Assembly: GCA_022747635.1 (NCBI GenBank)
Contig: JAKTNV010000003.1
Span: 98,232,454 to 98,296,453 of the forward strand
Source of the DNA: Hetaerina americana
Lineage: Eukaryota; Arthropoda; Insecta; Odonata; Calopterygidae
Length of the DNA stretch: 64,000 nucleotides
Direction: 5' to 3'
Part shown: positions 14,481 through 27,160 of the stretch, piece after piece
Layout of the letters: every line of letters begins with the position of its first letter
Position numbering within the stretch: the first letter of the stretch is position 1
Made by a program: the position numbers and the translations under genes
Notes under the pieces: model-generated
The model's database searches: none
What the model was told of the DNA's origin: nothing
Seen by the model: the letters and a program-made list of their open reading frames with translations, nothing else

Positions 14481-14990
14481 TTCTTCATATATTCCTCCTT
14501 AACCAGTTGGATCGTTTTGCATTTATTTTTCCATTGAATTTCATCGCTTCTCCCGTCATTCTCAAGTCTCTCGTCCCTTAATCCCTTGTCCATTCTCCAC
14601 TCAGTCCTTCTCTCCTCACCCCTCCCCTCATCCGCTCTCCTCCCGCTCCACCTAGCATTCGCCCACCATCTACAACCCCTATCCCCTAGCATACCTTAAA
14701 GCTCGTCTGGAGCGTTTTCTTTCGTGCCATTTCCCCCGACGCCGCGCGGCAGAAGGACGAGCTTGGGAGAAATGTGCAAGGAAATTCGATTTCCCGTTGG
14801 ACAATATCTCACGACGGGATTCCCTGCTCCGTAGCGTTTTAGCCTGCCTGCCCCACAATGGTTTTCTTTTTCTTTCTCCGCTCCTCATCAGCTCCCTTTT
14901 CTTTCTCCTTGTTTCTAAAATCACCCCCCGCCTCTTAGATTCCTCCTACTTTGGTCGGTACCGCAACTTGCATCTCTAAAGGTAATGAAT
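14481..14990. other. Pyrimidine-rich GC island
   Basis: CT-rich plus strand with a CpG-dense core near 14720-14860 (GACGCCGCGCGGC and CACGACGGGATTCCC). No coding family. It could be regulatory. Confidence 0.5.
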
Positions 14991-15790
14991 TAGGACAATA
15001 AATATTTCACTACATCTATGTTAAAAACCTATTCTTGTTTCTTTTAGCACCACTTGAGTTCACACACTCTATGATAGTGGATCTGAAAAGAGGCTAAATG
15101 AAACGAATATCAATGATCTCATTAATTCATGAACTTCGAACATAAATTAAATTTAACAAGAATAAAATAAAAGAGTTATTTATTTACACGTATGGTGATG
15201 GTGTTAATTTATTTAGTGATTTCTGATTAAAACACGTTTTGGCTATGTACTGTCACCAAATCGGTTTAACTGGGTAAAATAATGCAGCTAACTAATTATG
15301 TATTATTAGGTTAATATTTGAAAGCCTTGCCAACGATGAATAACTGTACATTTACAGTCCTAAGAAAATGCAGAATATCGCGTGAAAAGGCTATCATGCC
15401 AACGGGGTGGAGGCAAATACTAATTGAAGTTTTACTTTTAGTTTTACAGTTTTAGTTTTTACTACTAATACTAAATTATGCATCTACTGATCCTATATTT
15501 TTGTTACCTCGTTTAGTAGCGTTTAAATGGGTGCCATTTTGGCATTGTTTTGTTTCCTAAATTCTGGTTCACTCTATTTTGGTTAAAGCAATTCTTATTC
15601 AGAGGTGAATATGAATATTTTTAAATCAAATTTCTGTAAGAATATTTTACACAGAAGCCGATGATCTCGAAAAACCATTTTCTCATACTTTGAATAAAAA
15701 AATTATAAGAATGTTAAAACTTGAGGTTTAGTATTAGACTCTTTGTAGATAATATTCTTTTATTTTTATGATATTCTGAATGATGCGGTT
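14991..15790. other. AT-rich spacer
   Basis: Nothing recognised. Confidence 0.5.
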
Positions 15791-16830
15791 TCGAGGTTCA
15801 AGCTGTAATAAAGTAACTGAATCGCTGTTTCTGGTTGCGTAAATTACAATCCATGACGCGAAAGAATATTTTCCCATACTTTGAGCAAATATTTTCGTCC
15901 GCAACAACTTTCATTCCCTGACACGAGGGAATGAGCCGAATTCGCTGCAAATCCAAACTCCCTGCCTTCCCCCGGTAAGCCCTGCATACCATCTTCCACC
16001 ACCCCCTCCGTCCACCTCTTCTCTTCCGTATGGAAACGCGACAGGGCATAAAAAGTAGTTGAAACAAAAGGCAAAAGGAACCGAGGACGGGGGAATACAT
16101 TGCTTCGCAAAGTCCCGCCCTATTTATGATTATTTGGTTCTCGGGGGTCGTTAAGGGTGCGCCTTAATGGCATTGGAGTGGCGCAGGGAAGGGAGGGCAG
16201 GGTTGGAGGGAGAAACGAGGTGGAGAAGAGAGAAAGCGGAGCTATATGGCGCGGAGGACTTCTGTAAGAGGGCGACGGGGGTGGAGAAGGGGAGGGAGAG
16301 CGGAAGAAGGAAGACGAGTGGAATGAATACGAGCAGAGAAAAAGATGGAAGGAAGCTGAAGGAAGTTGCCGAGATGCGGAGGGGAGGATCTGGCGGAGGC
16401 GGAGGGAAAGGAAAAAGGCAAGAGGGCACGGGGAAGAAGATTGTTGGCAGGGGTAAGAAAAATAAGTTATTCGAAGAACGATGCTGTTTTTTATTCTTTT
16501 TAATATTCTTTTGCCCTCCGACCGTACCCCCTAAATTCCACAAGATCCCCCAAAAACAAACGCGTGTCCTCAGGGGAAAAGAGTGGTGGGAGTGGGTCTG
16601 AGGGAGGGAGATGTAGTTGAAGATGGAGGAAGGAAGCGACCGAGGGAGGGATAAGAGATACGAGTGTCGAGGGGGGTTTTCATGGGGAGGAATGGAGGCG
16701 AGGGGGTGGGGACCCTTGCTCTAACGGATGCTTTGTAGAACCTTCGTGGAAATTCAAAGTATTCTGAATATCTCCAGCCCCTGCTATATTATTATTCGCA
16801 GCCCCTCTTCCTGACCGCCTCCTCCTCATA
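15791..16830. other. GC island with pyrimidine-to-purine switch
   Basis: The plus strand is pyrimidine-rich to about 16020. A mixed CpG core lies at 16080-16180, containing TTATTTATGATTATTTGG and TTAAGGGTGCGCCTTAATGG. Purine-rich sequence (GGAGG/GAAGA) follows from 16180 to about 16720. The 144- and 130-residue frames on opposite strands are compositional. Confidence 0.55.
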
Positions 16831-17032
16831 CCACATGAACCCGGATGAAGGGAGGAAGATTTTCCTGCTGAAGCACTGAATGCATCTTAGTGTGCTTAAC
16901 GTGAATTTTTGGCACACTAAAATATCTGAGATGGGAGCAATAAAATTGGCTTTTCGCAAATTCAATTCGATTTGTAACTGATATATTCAAACATATCAAA
17001 CACATCAACCATTCACAAACACCCATTTATAT

Positions 17033-17049
17033 GTGCGTGTGTGTGTGTG

Positions 17050-17114
<65 letters not shown>

Positions 17115-17174
17115 TTATATATGTATATGCATATATGTTTATCTATGTATGTTCATATGTGAGTACATTATATA

Positions 17175-17235
<61 letters not shown>

Positions 17236-17282
17236 TATTTATTTATATATGCACACAAACGTTTGTGTGTACTTGTGTGTCT
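17033..17282. repeat. Complex TA/GT microsatellite
   Basis: GT run, then two long TA arrays separated by degenerate ATGTATATGC-type sequence, ATTT units and a final GT-rich run. The long open frames across it are repetitive Ile/Tyr artefacts. Confidence 0.97.
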
Positions 17283-17369
17283 GTGTATTGCACTTAAAAG
17301 TTTCAATAGCCGTTTTCCTAAAGTACAAGGTACATTCCGAAAGAATTGCAATTTTTCAAAGGAACTTAT

Positions 17370-18397
17370 TGAACAGATTTGCACAAGCACTTTAAATTCC
17401 TCTAAGTTCCTTCCCTGGGCCTCAACACTTTTTTCCGGTGACTCTGACATGACAGGAACGCGCCCTAGAAGGCGTCTACGGGGATCTCTCGCAAGGCCTT
17501 CGCCACGGCTGATTGAATCTTTTCTACTGACGAGTTCTTTACAGGTCTGTCTTAATCTGAGGGATCATAAAGTAGCCTGCTGGAGTGGCGATAGGACTAT
17601 GGGAAGGGTGGGGTAACGTTGGCACCTGGTGTTTGGCCAGGAAATCGCGGACTCACACCACGTTGTCGTGATGGAATTGCCAGGTAGTCTTGATGACCCT
17701 TTTTCGGAGTCTTTCGAGCAAATCCATGCAGTAGGCAGCGTTATCTGTCTGTACTTGAGGAACAAACTCCTTATGGACCACTACTCTAATGTCGGAAAAG
17801 ACAATGAACATTTTTTTCGCTTTCGATTTGCTCATTCTTACTTTTTGGATTTGGGCGAATGGTCGGTGTGGCATTTAGATCTTTTTTGCTGAGTCTCTAG
17901 GTGGTATTCAAATACCCTGGTTTTATCTCTAGTGACGACGTCCAAATAATCAATTTCGTTTTTAATACGTTTCAAAAGTTCACTTGAAATTTCCGCTCGT
18001 ATTGCTTTTTGGTCGTCTGACAACACTTTGGGCACGAGCTTAGCGCACGCTTTCCTCATCTTTAAATCTTCAGCAATAATGCTAAACACAACGGTAGACG
18101 ATAAGTTCAGATCTTTGGCAACCACCTACGTACTAATCGACGGTTACAGTCCAACAATTGTCGAACACGAGCAACATTGTTGCCGGTTTTGCTGGTTGAC
18201 GGTCGCCCATAGCGTTGCTCGTCGTGAACCTCTTCCCAGGGCCTCATTGAAGGCCTTCAACCATCTCGAAACTTATGTGAGTAGGACAGAGTAGGGTCCC
18301 CTTGCGCCTAAAGAATCATTTTGTTAGTCTCTTCTAGAGAGTTTTTCAGTTTAGTAGAAAACCTAATCGCGTAACGTTGCTTGATCGTCAATTCCAT
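17370..18397 (-). mobile_element. Decayed mariner-like transposon
   Basis: Transposase pseudogene on the minus strand; a plausible start ATG lies at 18395-18397. Blocks in order: N-terminal helix-turn-helix traces (KQRYAIRFSTKLKNSLEETN); the second DNA-binding helix remnants; VCAKLVPKVL-type linker (here KACAKLVPKVLSDDQK) at about 18020; a first catalytic region degraded to TRDKTRVFEYHLETQQKRS at 17890-17950, with Lys-Thr in place of Glu-Thr; SKAKKMFIVFSDIRVVVHKE at 17780-17840; and FHHDN with a deletion, then [20 protein letters not shown] near 17590-17665. The C-terminal [10 protein letters not shown] and [12 protein letters not shown] blocks are frameshifted at 17400-17500. Dead copy. Terminal repeats were not identified. 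Confidence 0.8.
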
Positions 18398-18777
18398 TTT
18401 TTTTTCATGTAATGGTCGGCGCGCAGAGGTTTACAAAAACTAACATTCTGCCACCTCCACAGTTGGGAGAGCACTGAGACCGGTTATGCGGCAAAGTTAA
18501 GCGTTTCCCTTACCTAGTTTATGTGGTTTTATTTCACGTTTAGCAATAAAAGCGGTGCGGGAAATTGCATTACCATCTTAACGTACCCTTTATTTCGAAT
18601 ATTTTTCCCACTTTACCTTGTGTCACTATTTATTTTCCATCTCTAACCATCGAATTTAATTAGCAAAGAGGTTTTAGTACATATTTTCAAGTAACTACTT
18701 CGACGTTTATCATCTTTTTACGTAAAAATTTTATTTTATTCTCTGAATGCTTGCCTGCCGGCATACCACTCTCTCAT

Positions 18778-18817
18778 AAGGCTCCCTTCCTTAAATGTAT
18801 GTAATGAAGGGAGCCTT
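18778..18817. repeat. 12-bp perfect inverted repeat, 16-nt loop
   Basis: AAGGCTCCCTTC at 18778-18789 pairs exactly with GAAGGGAGCCTT at 18806-18817. Confidence 0.85.
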
Positions 18818-19560
18818 CACCCAGAATTTTCTCACCTTATTGCCAATATCAGTTGTATAATTATGTGTTCACATTTGAAAGGTTACACTTAATCTTTAAT
18901 AGCTTTTAGGCAATGCCTCGAGTCTGTTATTCCGTTTTTAAAGCGTTAGAACTTTCCTTTCCAAGCCAATCGACTCAACTAAACTGTCCCTGATCAATTT
19001 TCCAACAGCCTTACGATTTATGCCCCCACTCTAACGGTAGTAACTTTGATAAATGTTCTTCTGGAATTCACCACACGTATATCATTTTTGGGTATCATTT
19101 TAGTCCCTGAATGTTTCCTAATAGAAATATTGGTACGTAATATGGTTGCATGTACATTGTATTGCACCTACGTATAGCATCAGCTATAGAGGCTGATTTG
19201 AGTGTTTCAGTTTCCTTTAATGTTGATTGGAAACATTTGGTTCCAAGAGTTACACTCCACATAACTGCGATATTAGATACAAAGCAGATTTTTTAAATCT
19301 AAAATGTTAGTGTTTTTCAGTGAAGCCGCTGTCTTTTGCTAGGAAGGGAACAGCTTTGTTTAAAGAATGTACTTTTTCCTCATCATAAAATTGACCTTTA
19401 CCATTTTAAAAAATGTTGTTTTTGGATTAAATGGTCAAAAGGGTTTGCTTAATTTTCTTTTAGATTTTGTCTGACATAGGATGCAAAATGTTTCTTAAAC
19501 CCTGCCCATTAGTTGGGGAAATGCGGGAAAGAATTTTTCACACTCTAAAACTCTATAACT

Positions 19561-19649
19561 TATTATGAGGGTAAAAAGAAACTTCCACAAAAAAGATTTA
19601 ATATTTCACTCATTTGTGGAAGTGTTATCTTTCTTTTAACCCTCATAAT
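19561..19649. repeat. Imperfect inverted repeat (hairpin), about 30-38 bp arms
   Basis: The left arm starts TATTATGAGGGTAAAAAGAA (19561) and continues ACTTCCACAAA. The right arm (19612-19649) is the reverse complement of TTATGAGGGTTAAAAGAAAG plus ACTTCCACAAATG, with a short insertion in the right arm. It may be a foldback element or MITE relic. Confidence 0.8.
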
Positions 19650-22000
19650 GAAGGAATTCCACAAAGTTAAACCTGAAACTGTTATCTTTATATAGCTTAT
19701 TTTTAAACTAAAAATATCCTGGTATTGAATGTTAATAAAAATTTATTTTGGTTTAAAAATATAAAAATTATTATTTTACTACAGCATTGCTTTTTTACAT
19801 TCAGAACAGAGAAAACGTTTCCGAAGGAAATGAGGAATTCATAATTTTCAACATCATCAACATTTTTAAATTATCTATAGATAAAACATTTTCCATATTC
19901 ACTAGATCAAAGTGTTATATATTTAAAGCTTTGTAAATAGAACATTCATTTGAATATGAATTCCAACCATTGCTTTTTGAGCATTTGTTTGTTAAAAGTA
20001 TTTGTTTGTTTTACGAATAGCGTATTTCGTACAGTACCTTACTGCTGAGCAAAGGTTTGATTACTAGTGTTGAATTTCTCAGTGTCAATGCATGCCCTGG
20101 TGTTACCTAAATTAGCATAGAATATTTTACTAACAATTATTTTTTCAAGAAGAGTTTGAGGGAAGACTATAAACCTTGTATAATTCTTTTATCAATTTTC
20201 TTCATATCTTAGTGCAAAGATAGTTATTAATATATTTTAAGTGTTGGCCTCAAATATGCCTGTAGCTAGTTTTTGAATAATATTCTGGAAGATATTTATT
20301 TGGATATGTAGCAAAAACCTCCAAAAGAAGCACGTATTGATAAATTGGGGATTAAGATTCTTTCTCTAACGTCTGCCGAAAATAATAATGTTGCATAACG
20401 AGTGTTTGTCATTTAAAAGAATTATCCGTTATAAGCCAAGTGGACAGGATCAAACAACTTTTTGCGGCGCTTTCTTTACTTTGCAGGCCTATATTTGTAA
20501 ACAAATCAAGGTCCTACTCTCTCAAAAAATGGAAAAGAAATTTTTCCTTTAATTCATTTATTGATAAACCATTATTTGTGCAAGGGAAGTCGGACACTTA
20601 GCGATTATAGAAAATAGATGAAATGGAAATTTCTATGCAAAACTGTGACTCAGGAATATGCGCAATATCTTTTCTATTTTCATCAATTTCAAAATCAAGG
20701 ACATCAAGATCTGCAGCTCGAATGGTAACAGCTACGAATAGGCTTTCAGTTAATGTTTAAACTGAATCAAACAATGTTGTTCTTAAAACAAGATGATTTG
20801 GAGATAAAGTCAATGGTAAATTAAGTCATAAAACTGAGAGGTGATAAGTGGCCAAATTTTGGTAAGGTTATTTTCAGACAAAGAGATAATGCCTGAGAAA
20901 CGAGCAGTTTAGTGTAGACCTCTAGTGGGGTTAGAGGAGTCTCTATGAGATCGAAGGTGAGAAGGTTCACCGGGGGCGAGGGTAAGCTTCAAGGAGAAGG
21001 AGATAAAGAGCAGGAAATGCTTTTAGGTTGACCGGGAAACGAATAGGGAAGGAGCCGCATATCTTATTCTCCACACACGAGTAGGCGAAAACAGCTAAAT
21101 TGATTCCAGAGGAAATTTTCTAAAAAGAACTATATATTCATTTTATCTTATTTTATTGTTATATTATTTTATTTTATTATATTATTGTTATTTTAACTTA
21201 GCCTCCTCCGAGTCTATTTAGATTAATCATTATCATATTGTTTCCATTAGCGCTGAATGCTAGACAAAAAAGCCATGAGTAAGACTTATACCTTTTGTAT
21301 GATATCATCGTTGTTATAAGAAAAAAAAATATTTAACAAATATTTTTCAAATAGATTAAACAGCAATCAATGAATGCATGACGCTTTTGCACTCAAGGAA
21401 ACATCTATGTCCGTAGTTAATTAGGGAAACAACAAGAGCACAACTGTGTTAGTGCTCCCGAGAACGAGGGTCAATTGGTCTAAGAAATATTACTAAATTA
21501 TATTTTGTGGGAAACTTTTGCTTAAAATATTTCTCATGTCATGTCAAACAATGCGAAGTTGCACGCATATCTCTAGAAAGCATATGAAATATGGGTCAGA
21601 ATGAGTTTTATAGAAAATACATCAACAAAATTAGCCTGGAAATACAATGTTCATTACTCTCGTGAACCGTAAACACTTAAAAACACACGAAATAAAAGAT
21701 AATTGAGTAAGAAAGTTCAATTACTATTACCACAAGTAATGAATATGAATAAATACCTCTTTATTGCGAACATGTGGAATTTGTATAGTATACTTCCACC
21801 GGGAGAAAAGGATAGCGATTAACGGCAGCTGATCGTGTTTTGAGGTTTCTCGCTGAGTACCACATGAGATGAAGGGAGTGGGTGAAAACGACAGAGAGGG
21901 GGCGGCTGCTGGAGGATTTAAAAATTTCGTTGGATTAACGGCGAAGAGGGATAGTGCCAGGATAAGGCCTTGGAGGACGCCGGCCGTAATATCCAACCCA

Positions 22001-22930
22001 TTTAGCTCTCCCACCGTTCCCTATCAATCCCACCCATGGCTCCATCTCCCTGCACCGTCCGACGCGCTCCCCGACTTCCCTCCTCCCGTACCTACCCAAA
22101 ACCCCCTTCCCTTTTACCCTCAGCAAAACCCCTGTCTATTCAAGTCATACTTTTTTCTCTTTCCTCCCCTAAAAGTTAATGCGGTCATTTGATTCGGCCA
22201 CGATATCTCTTTTATGGATCGAAGTGGTACCCTTAGAGGAGAAGGGGTAGGAGGTAATGATTGTGCAATTCGCCGAAAATGCGCGATAAGAGATTTTCGA
22301 AGGGCTTCGATGGAAACGGAAGGAGGATAAGGGATGAGAAGGAGAGGAAGGAGGAAAGAGAGGAGAAAGGCAAAGATATGGAGGGCATAAAGAGAGAGTA
22401 CGAACGGCTGGAAAGGGTTTCTGGTGGGGTTGGGGCGGAATTAGCGATGGATGACGATGGGGGAGAGTTGGTTAAGACACGTTTTTGGGAAATTGACGGT
22501 GGTGGGTGGTGCGGAAGGGGGTTTGGCCCAGGGATCTGGGAGGGTGTTAGCTGTGCCCTCCTCTTTTTGAAACCCGTACTTCGAGCCCTTATCCCCCTTT
22601 CATCCTCCCTTGCCCCTTCCCTCGTCGCCGATTACTTTTCACCGAACATTAGCCGCGGGGTATCTGGGATTGACACACGCCCGCCGCCTTATCTCCTATC
22701 CCCGCTCCACCCTCAGTCGCCCCTTGATTAAGTTGCGCCGAGTGAGGAATACGCGAGGCTGGAATTAAAGCCCGGATGGATCGCCTGCACGCGAAGCGCC
22801 ACCAGATTGTGTTTCTCATTAAAGTCGTAGGAGATTGAGCTTTGTTTAATTTGCTGAGCGAATTAAGGCGCCATAAACGCGGCAAGTTGACATGTAACGG
22901 ATTGAGGAATTGAATCGACTGATAACCAAG
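22001..22930. other. GC/CpG island with two composition switches
   Basis: Pyrimidine-rich at 22000-22160, purine-rich at 22210-22520, pyrimidine-rich at 22550-22730, then a balanced CpG-containing block to 22920. Open frames (156, 107, 95 residues) on both strands lack domain motifs. The last block is listed separately as a possible regulatory element. Confidence 0.5.
22730..22920. promoter_or_regulatory. Candidate cis-regulatory block (homeodomain-like sites)
   Basis: Seen: non-repetitive mixed sequence rich in both CpG and AT cores, unlike the skewed DNA around it. It has TCATTAAAG (22816), TTTAATTTG (22845), AATTAAGG (22861) and CCATAAA (22871). Known: TAAT/ATTA cores and CCATAAA match homeodomain and Abd-B/caudal-type sites. 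Inferred: this could be an enhancer core. Such short motifs are common by chance, so this is tentative. Confidence 0.25.
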
Positions 22931-23330
22931 TCCCAAAATCCTTTCCCAAGTACGTGCAAAGGAAACGAATAAAGAAACATTTCTGAGGTAGAAGGGAGGT
23001 TAAATTTTAATGTAGCTTCCAAATTCCATTAAATCTTAGAATATGGAATTTGAAAAGAGTAGTTGGATTGAAGTGAAAAAATCACGAACAGAAAAGAAAT
23101 AAAAATAACTGCTGGGATTATTTTAAAGTACCCTATTTTAAAACATTACCATTTCATTTGATTCCATGTGCATTTACAACTTTGATGAAACAAATACTTT
23201 GGAACTAAACCGTCGAATAGATGGTGAATTTAAAGTTAATTAAAATAAGCGAAATTCATACTAAAATGAGGATGTACAGTGGCATAAAGTAATTCATTAT
23301 GAGACTAATATTTATCTAAGAATTCATTAT
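22931..23330. other. AT-rich spacer
   Basis: Nothing recognised. Confidence 0.5.
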
Positions 23331-25050
23331 ATATGAATTGGAAGAGGGAGAAAAGAAGAAAACAAGTATTAAGAATTCATCTGGGGAGCGGAGGAGACCA
23401 ACACACAATAAAACCAAGGAATCTGAGTCACATAATGGACTGATACGGTTAATTCGAGCCGGAAGTAACGCGACGTTTATCACACCATATCGGGCAGAGG
23501 AGAATGGGAATAGGAGGCTCCACTGTGATGATCCTAAACCCTTCCCCGCGCAGCAAGTCTTTTTCTCCCTTCAAACTTCGGACGCCCTCCATCCATCTCA
23601 TTAGGCTTCCACGTCCGACACTACCAAGGAGGAGAGAGAATCCACCCTTGTAGATCCACGAGAAATATCCACTCCTCCTTCTCATCCCCACCCTCTAACC
23701 TGCCGTACCTATTATCCCCGCCCCCAAAGCTCACCTTCCAACCAAGCAACGTCTGCTCTCCTAGTTACCGCTCAAACTCCTCCGACCGACATCCTCCCGA
23801 ACCACTCCCGCCTTCCTTCCATCCCATCCTACCCCCTCTCCCCCCCCCTCGCTGGCACACTGCAATGGAATCAGTCAGCCCCACCTCCATCCCCCTCTCC
23901 GCTTCCCGTCCCAGCACTCCTATGCTCTGCCCCGCGGCCCGGACGGAGTCCTCGTAGAGATAGCGCAGAAGGATGGTTGCGAAGCGATCCTAGCGGCCAT
24001 TCCCTTAATTAGGCGGTACAACAAGAGAGAGGGGCGATCAAGAGGCGGAGTGTTGGTTTCGGAGTGGATAGAGGGGGGCCGGCATGCAAGGGGGGAGGAT
24101 AAAATTTTCCCTCTCCGCTAACCAACCTCCTCCCCAACTGAATTTACGGTACCCCAGGAATAAGAAGTAGGAATGGGCACGGAAAGGTGGGTGGGGAGTA
24201 GCGAAAAAAAGAAGTCTGAAATGGGGGTGGGGATGTTCCCCTCTTAACCCGTCTTCCTTATACTCCTCGCACCCCCTTCCATCGCTATTCCTTTAAAATG
24301 CTTTTGTTATCTCGTTTTTTTGTTTCATTTTCTTTCATTAATTTTTGTGTAATTTTGGCTCCTTAATTTTTCCTTCCTCCTCGGGAGCCACCCGAGCTCC
24401 CGAAGATATTTAGTTTTCCTCCCCCTCCTCCTCTTAGTTCCCTTATATCCACTTTTCAGTTTCCTTAATGCTTCTCGACCTATCTCCGTTTCCCTGATCT
24501 CTCAGCCCAAGACCCAACCTCACCCCCGCCCCCGCCTTTCACGGCGGCCGCAGCTCGCCCCCGCCGCCCCCGCCGCCCCCGCCGCCCCCGAAAGAACCCA
24601 CGCCTCCCTTCGCTTTTGGTATTCTGTCCATCTCCTCCCTGCTCTTAGCTCCTACCTCCTCCCTTCCCTCACCTACGACCTCTTACGCACTCTCGCCGTG
24701 CCTTTTCTCTTTCTCTCCCTCCTCCTACTCTCTCTCACCCCCTTTCCGTCCACTCCTCGCCACTCCATCTCCTCTTCTCGCCTCCGGAGAATGAGCAAAA
24801 CTCATCACCATTACTTGCGGAATAACGACCCTTCTTCCCCACGACCCCTCTCTTTCTCTTCCTCCATTTCTTTTTTTTTACTTCTCTCTGCTCCATTTTT
24901 TCCACAGTTCCCACACACACCGCTGCCTCCTCTCCTCCCGGCCCCTTCAGCCCCTCCAAACCCATCCCTTCCACCAACTCCCCTAACCTCTTTCGATCAT
25001 GCCTTTCCTTTATTTTGGAGAGTTTTTCGGGAGAGGAAGTTTCTGTGATC
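23331..25050. other. Longest pyrimidine-rich GC island
   Basis: A mixed start (23340-23560) is followed by CT-rich sequence at 23590-23940. A CpG core at 23930-24030 contains CCCTTAATTAGGCGG, purine-rich sequence follows to 24240, and CT-rich DNA runs again at 24240-25010. The 116-residue frame at 24698-25048 is Leu/Ser/Pro-rich because of CT composition. The tandem GCCCCC track inside is listed separately. Confidence 0.55.
24557..24590 (-). repeat. GCCCCC tandem track, potential G-quadruplex on minus strand
   Basis: Four successive runs of five C on the plus strand, separated by GCCG spacers, follow CAGCTCG. The minus strand therefore has four G5 runs with 4-nt spacers, meeting the usual G-quadruplex pattern. 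Confidence 0.85.
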
Positions 25051-25980
25051 GTGTCCTCGCAATTTTATTGGGAAAGGAAAAGGAGGGTCTCAAAATATTG
25101 TGCAATTAAAAGCCGAGAAAACATCACAAATAATGAAGATAATGCCCGGATCGGAGAACGTTTTGGCTTTTTTTTAAATGCTCTACGATTCTGCGTTGGA
25201 ATATTGTGAAAATAACAAGCATTGAGATTTTACAAGCTCAAAGACTTTACTTCTTAGATTTTCTGAAATGGATTGCGAAAAATAAGAAACAACATTTGGA
25301 AATATTTATGGAAGTTTTTTGTTTTATTTTCCCCAAGCATGAATCGTGCACTTTGAAAATTTACTATATTGCTTGATTTTCTCGTCCATTAACTTTTTTC
25401 ACCAGAATATTAGTTTGGCATAAAAACAATCTTGATAGAGCTCTAAAACATATGCAGATTAATTATTGATGAGTAGATAGTTGTAATACATTTCCCCTTT
25501 AAAAAAAATACACTTTGGGTGAAAATATGTTCCATTGCACGTAATGGAATGACTAAACAATAATTTGAATTTAAATTATTGAATATTTCATGTAACTCTA
25601 ATAACCTCTTTAAGTTCAAAATGACTGCAATAACAAAATAGGTTCAGAGACAGTAAAGTTCTTATTTTGAAATGGAATATAGGGTTATGGTTTTCCAGGG
25701 CTTAAATGACTAATAACTTTACATGTTCCTCAATTCAAATGCTAAAACTGTAGTAAAATGTAGGTAGACTTAGTGTTTGAAATAACCGGGTGTTGCTTAA
25801 AGCTAACAGTTCCAACCTCAAAAGAGGTTCCACCGAGGATAGAGACAATTTGTGCTCTTGTTTGCAAAAGCGGTTGGCTTGAAACAAACTGCTTCTAATC
25901 AAGACTCTTAGCCGCGACCGACAGAAACTTATTCAAAACTTCTTCAACCCTTCCCTCTTCCAGAAACCAGGGGCACTCTA
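25051..25980. other. AT-rich spacer
   Basis: Nothing recognised. Confidence 0.5.
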
Positions 25981-26640
25981 AAAAGCGCCTTCATCTGTGC
26001 GGACGCAGGCAGGGCCAGACCGCAGAACAGAAACACCCCGAAGTCGGAAGGGATGAAGCTCCAGGCGGGCGGCAACAGTGACTAGGCCACAGAGAAGACC
26101 TACCTTTGACCCTTCAACGACGAAGTTCGGATCAAGTCCTCCTGTTTCGCCATGGAAGGGCTTCAGGGGAAGAGTGCGAGATTGGAACCACGAGGGATGG
26201 CCCGGTTGCGGAAAACCCCTCGGGAGAGTCTGAAAGTTGCGGGGAGCAAAACCCTAAGCCCAGTCTCAAACCTTGCAGACACTCAGCTCCTTTTGCTCTC
26301 CACACAAACCCATTTGTGTTTCGCTACTACCCCCTCCATTTCTTTCCCCACCTCCGGTTCTCCCCATTCCACCCTAAACCGTCGCACCCCTTCCCAACGG
26401 GTTCTTTGATAAACCTTTGGAATCGAGACTCCCTCACGGTCTGGGGCGGTATGCATCCGACTTTGCGCGAGAGCCATGAAGAAGTCCCGGAATGGCTCTG
26501 CGGCTTTCGCGGTCGCACGATAACGGCCGAAAATGAAACAGAGGGAAGGCGGCAACGTGAGAGTTGAAGGCGGAAGTTTCGGAAGTGTTGGCTGGGAGGA
26601 AAAAAGTGAGAGGGGGAGGGATGTGGATTTAGGAAAGCCG
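25981..26640. other. Balanced GC island
   Basis: GC-rich without extreme strand skew at 25990-26280 and 26420-26600, with a CT-rich middle. The plus frame at 26106-26567 (153 residues) has no signal peptide, domain or low-complexity pattern that I recognise, and minus frames of 90 and 119 residues overlap it. I treat it as non-coding. Confidence 0.45.
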
Positions 26641-27160
26641 TCATCATTGGGAGAAAAACGGTGAATATTTCTGAGTTCTCTAGCATATTTAAGTCACTTT
26701 ATTGCCTCCAGGAAAAAAATGTTAGATTGCATTGGGTTTACAGTAGATTGCTTGAAAATTGCGTATCCGAATTAATATAAGAATGTTTACGGAATTCATG
26801 GAATTTTTTTACTTGTGATTTTTCATTTTTTATCAAAAAGATGTAAATATTCTGAGAGTAGTGAGTGACCGTTGGTTCTATAACAGACACCAAAAATACT
26901 GCTCCAAAACAAGAAAAAACACAAAATCTAATTATAATGATTGAAGATTTATTCCTATGACGCCGCTGAGTAGTATGAAAACTTTCTTTTAACTTTTCTA
27001 GCACTCTCGCTTACTGAATCCAATCATGCGGAATATATAGCAATCATACCAATTAAAATTTCTCCTTCTGCATTTTATGAACATCTTCAAAAATTAAATA
27101 CCATTTGTTGCCTATTTTTTGATGATTCCTCTTGCCTAAGGCTAAGATAAGAAATACCTT
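26641..27160. other. AT-rich spacer
   Basis: Nothing recognised. Confidence 0.5.

Larger units (their letters stand above)
18398..22000. other. AT-rich gene-free DNA
   Basis: No gene recognised. It contains inverted repeats at 18778-18817 and 19561-19649 and a small purine-rich patch at 20900-21070. Confidence 0.5.

Noticed and set aside
16151..16601. Opposed 130- and 144-residue frames
   Set aside because: Purine-rich DNA yields Arg/Lys/Glu/Gly on one strand and Pro/Leu/Ser/Phe on the other; no motif.
26106..26567. 153-residue plus frame in a balanced GC island
   Set aside because: No domain, signal or recognisable homology; overlapping minus frames of similar length.
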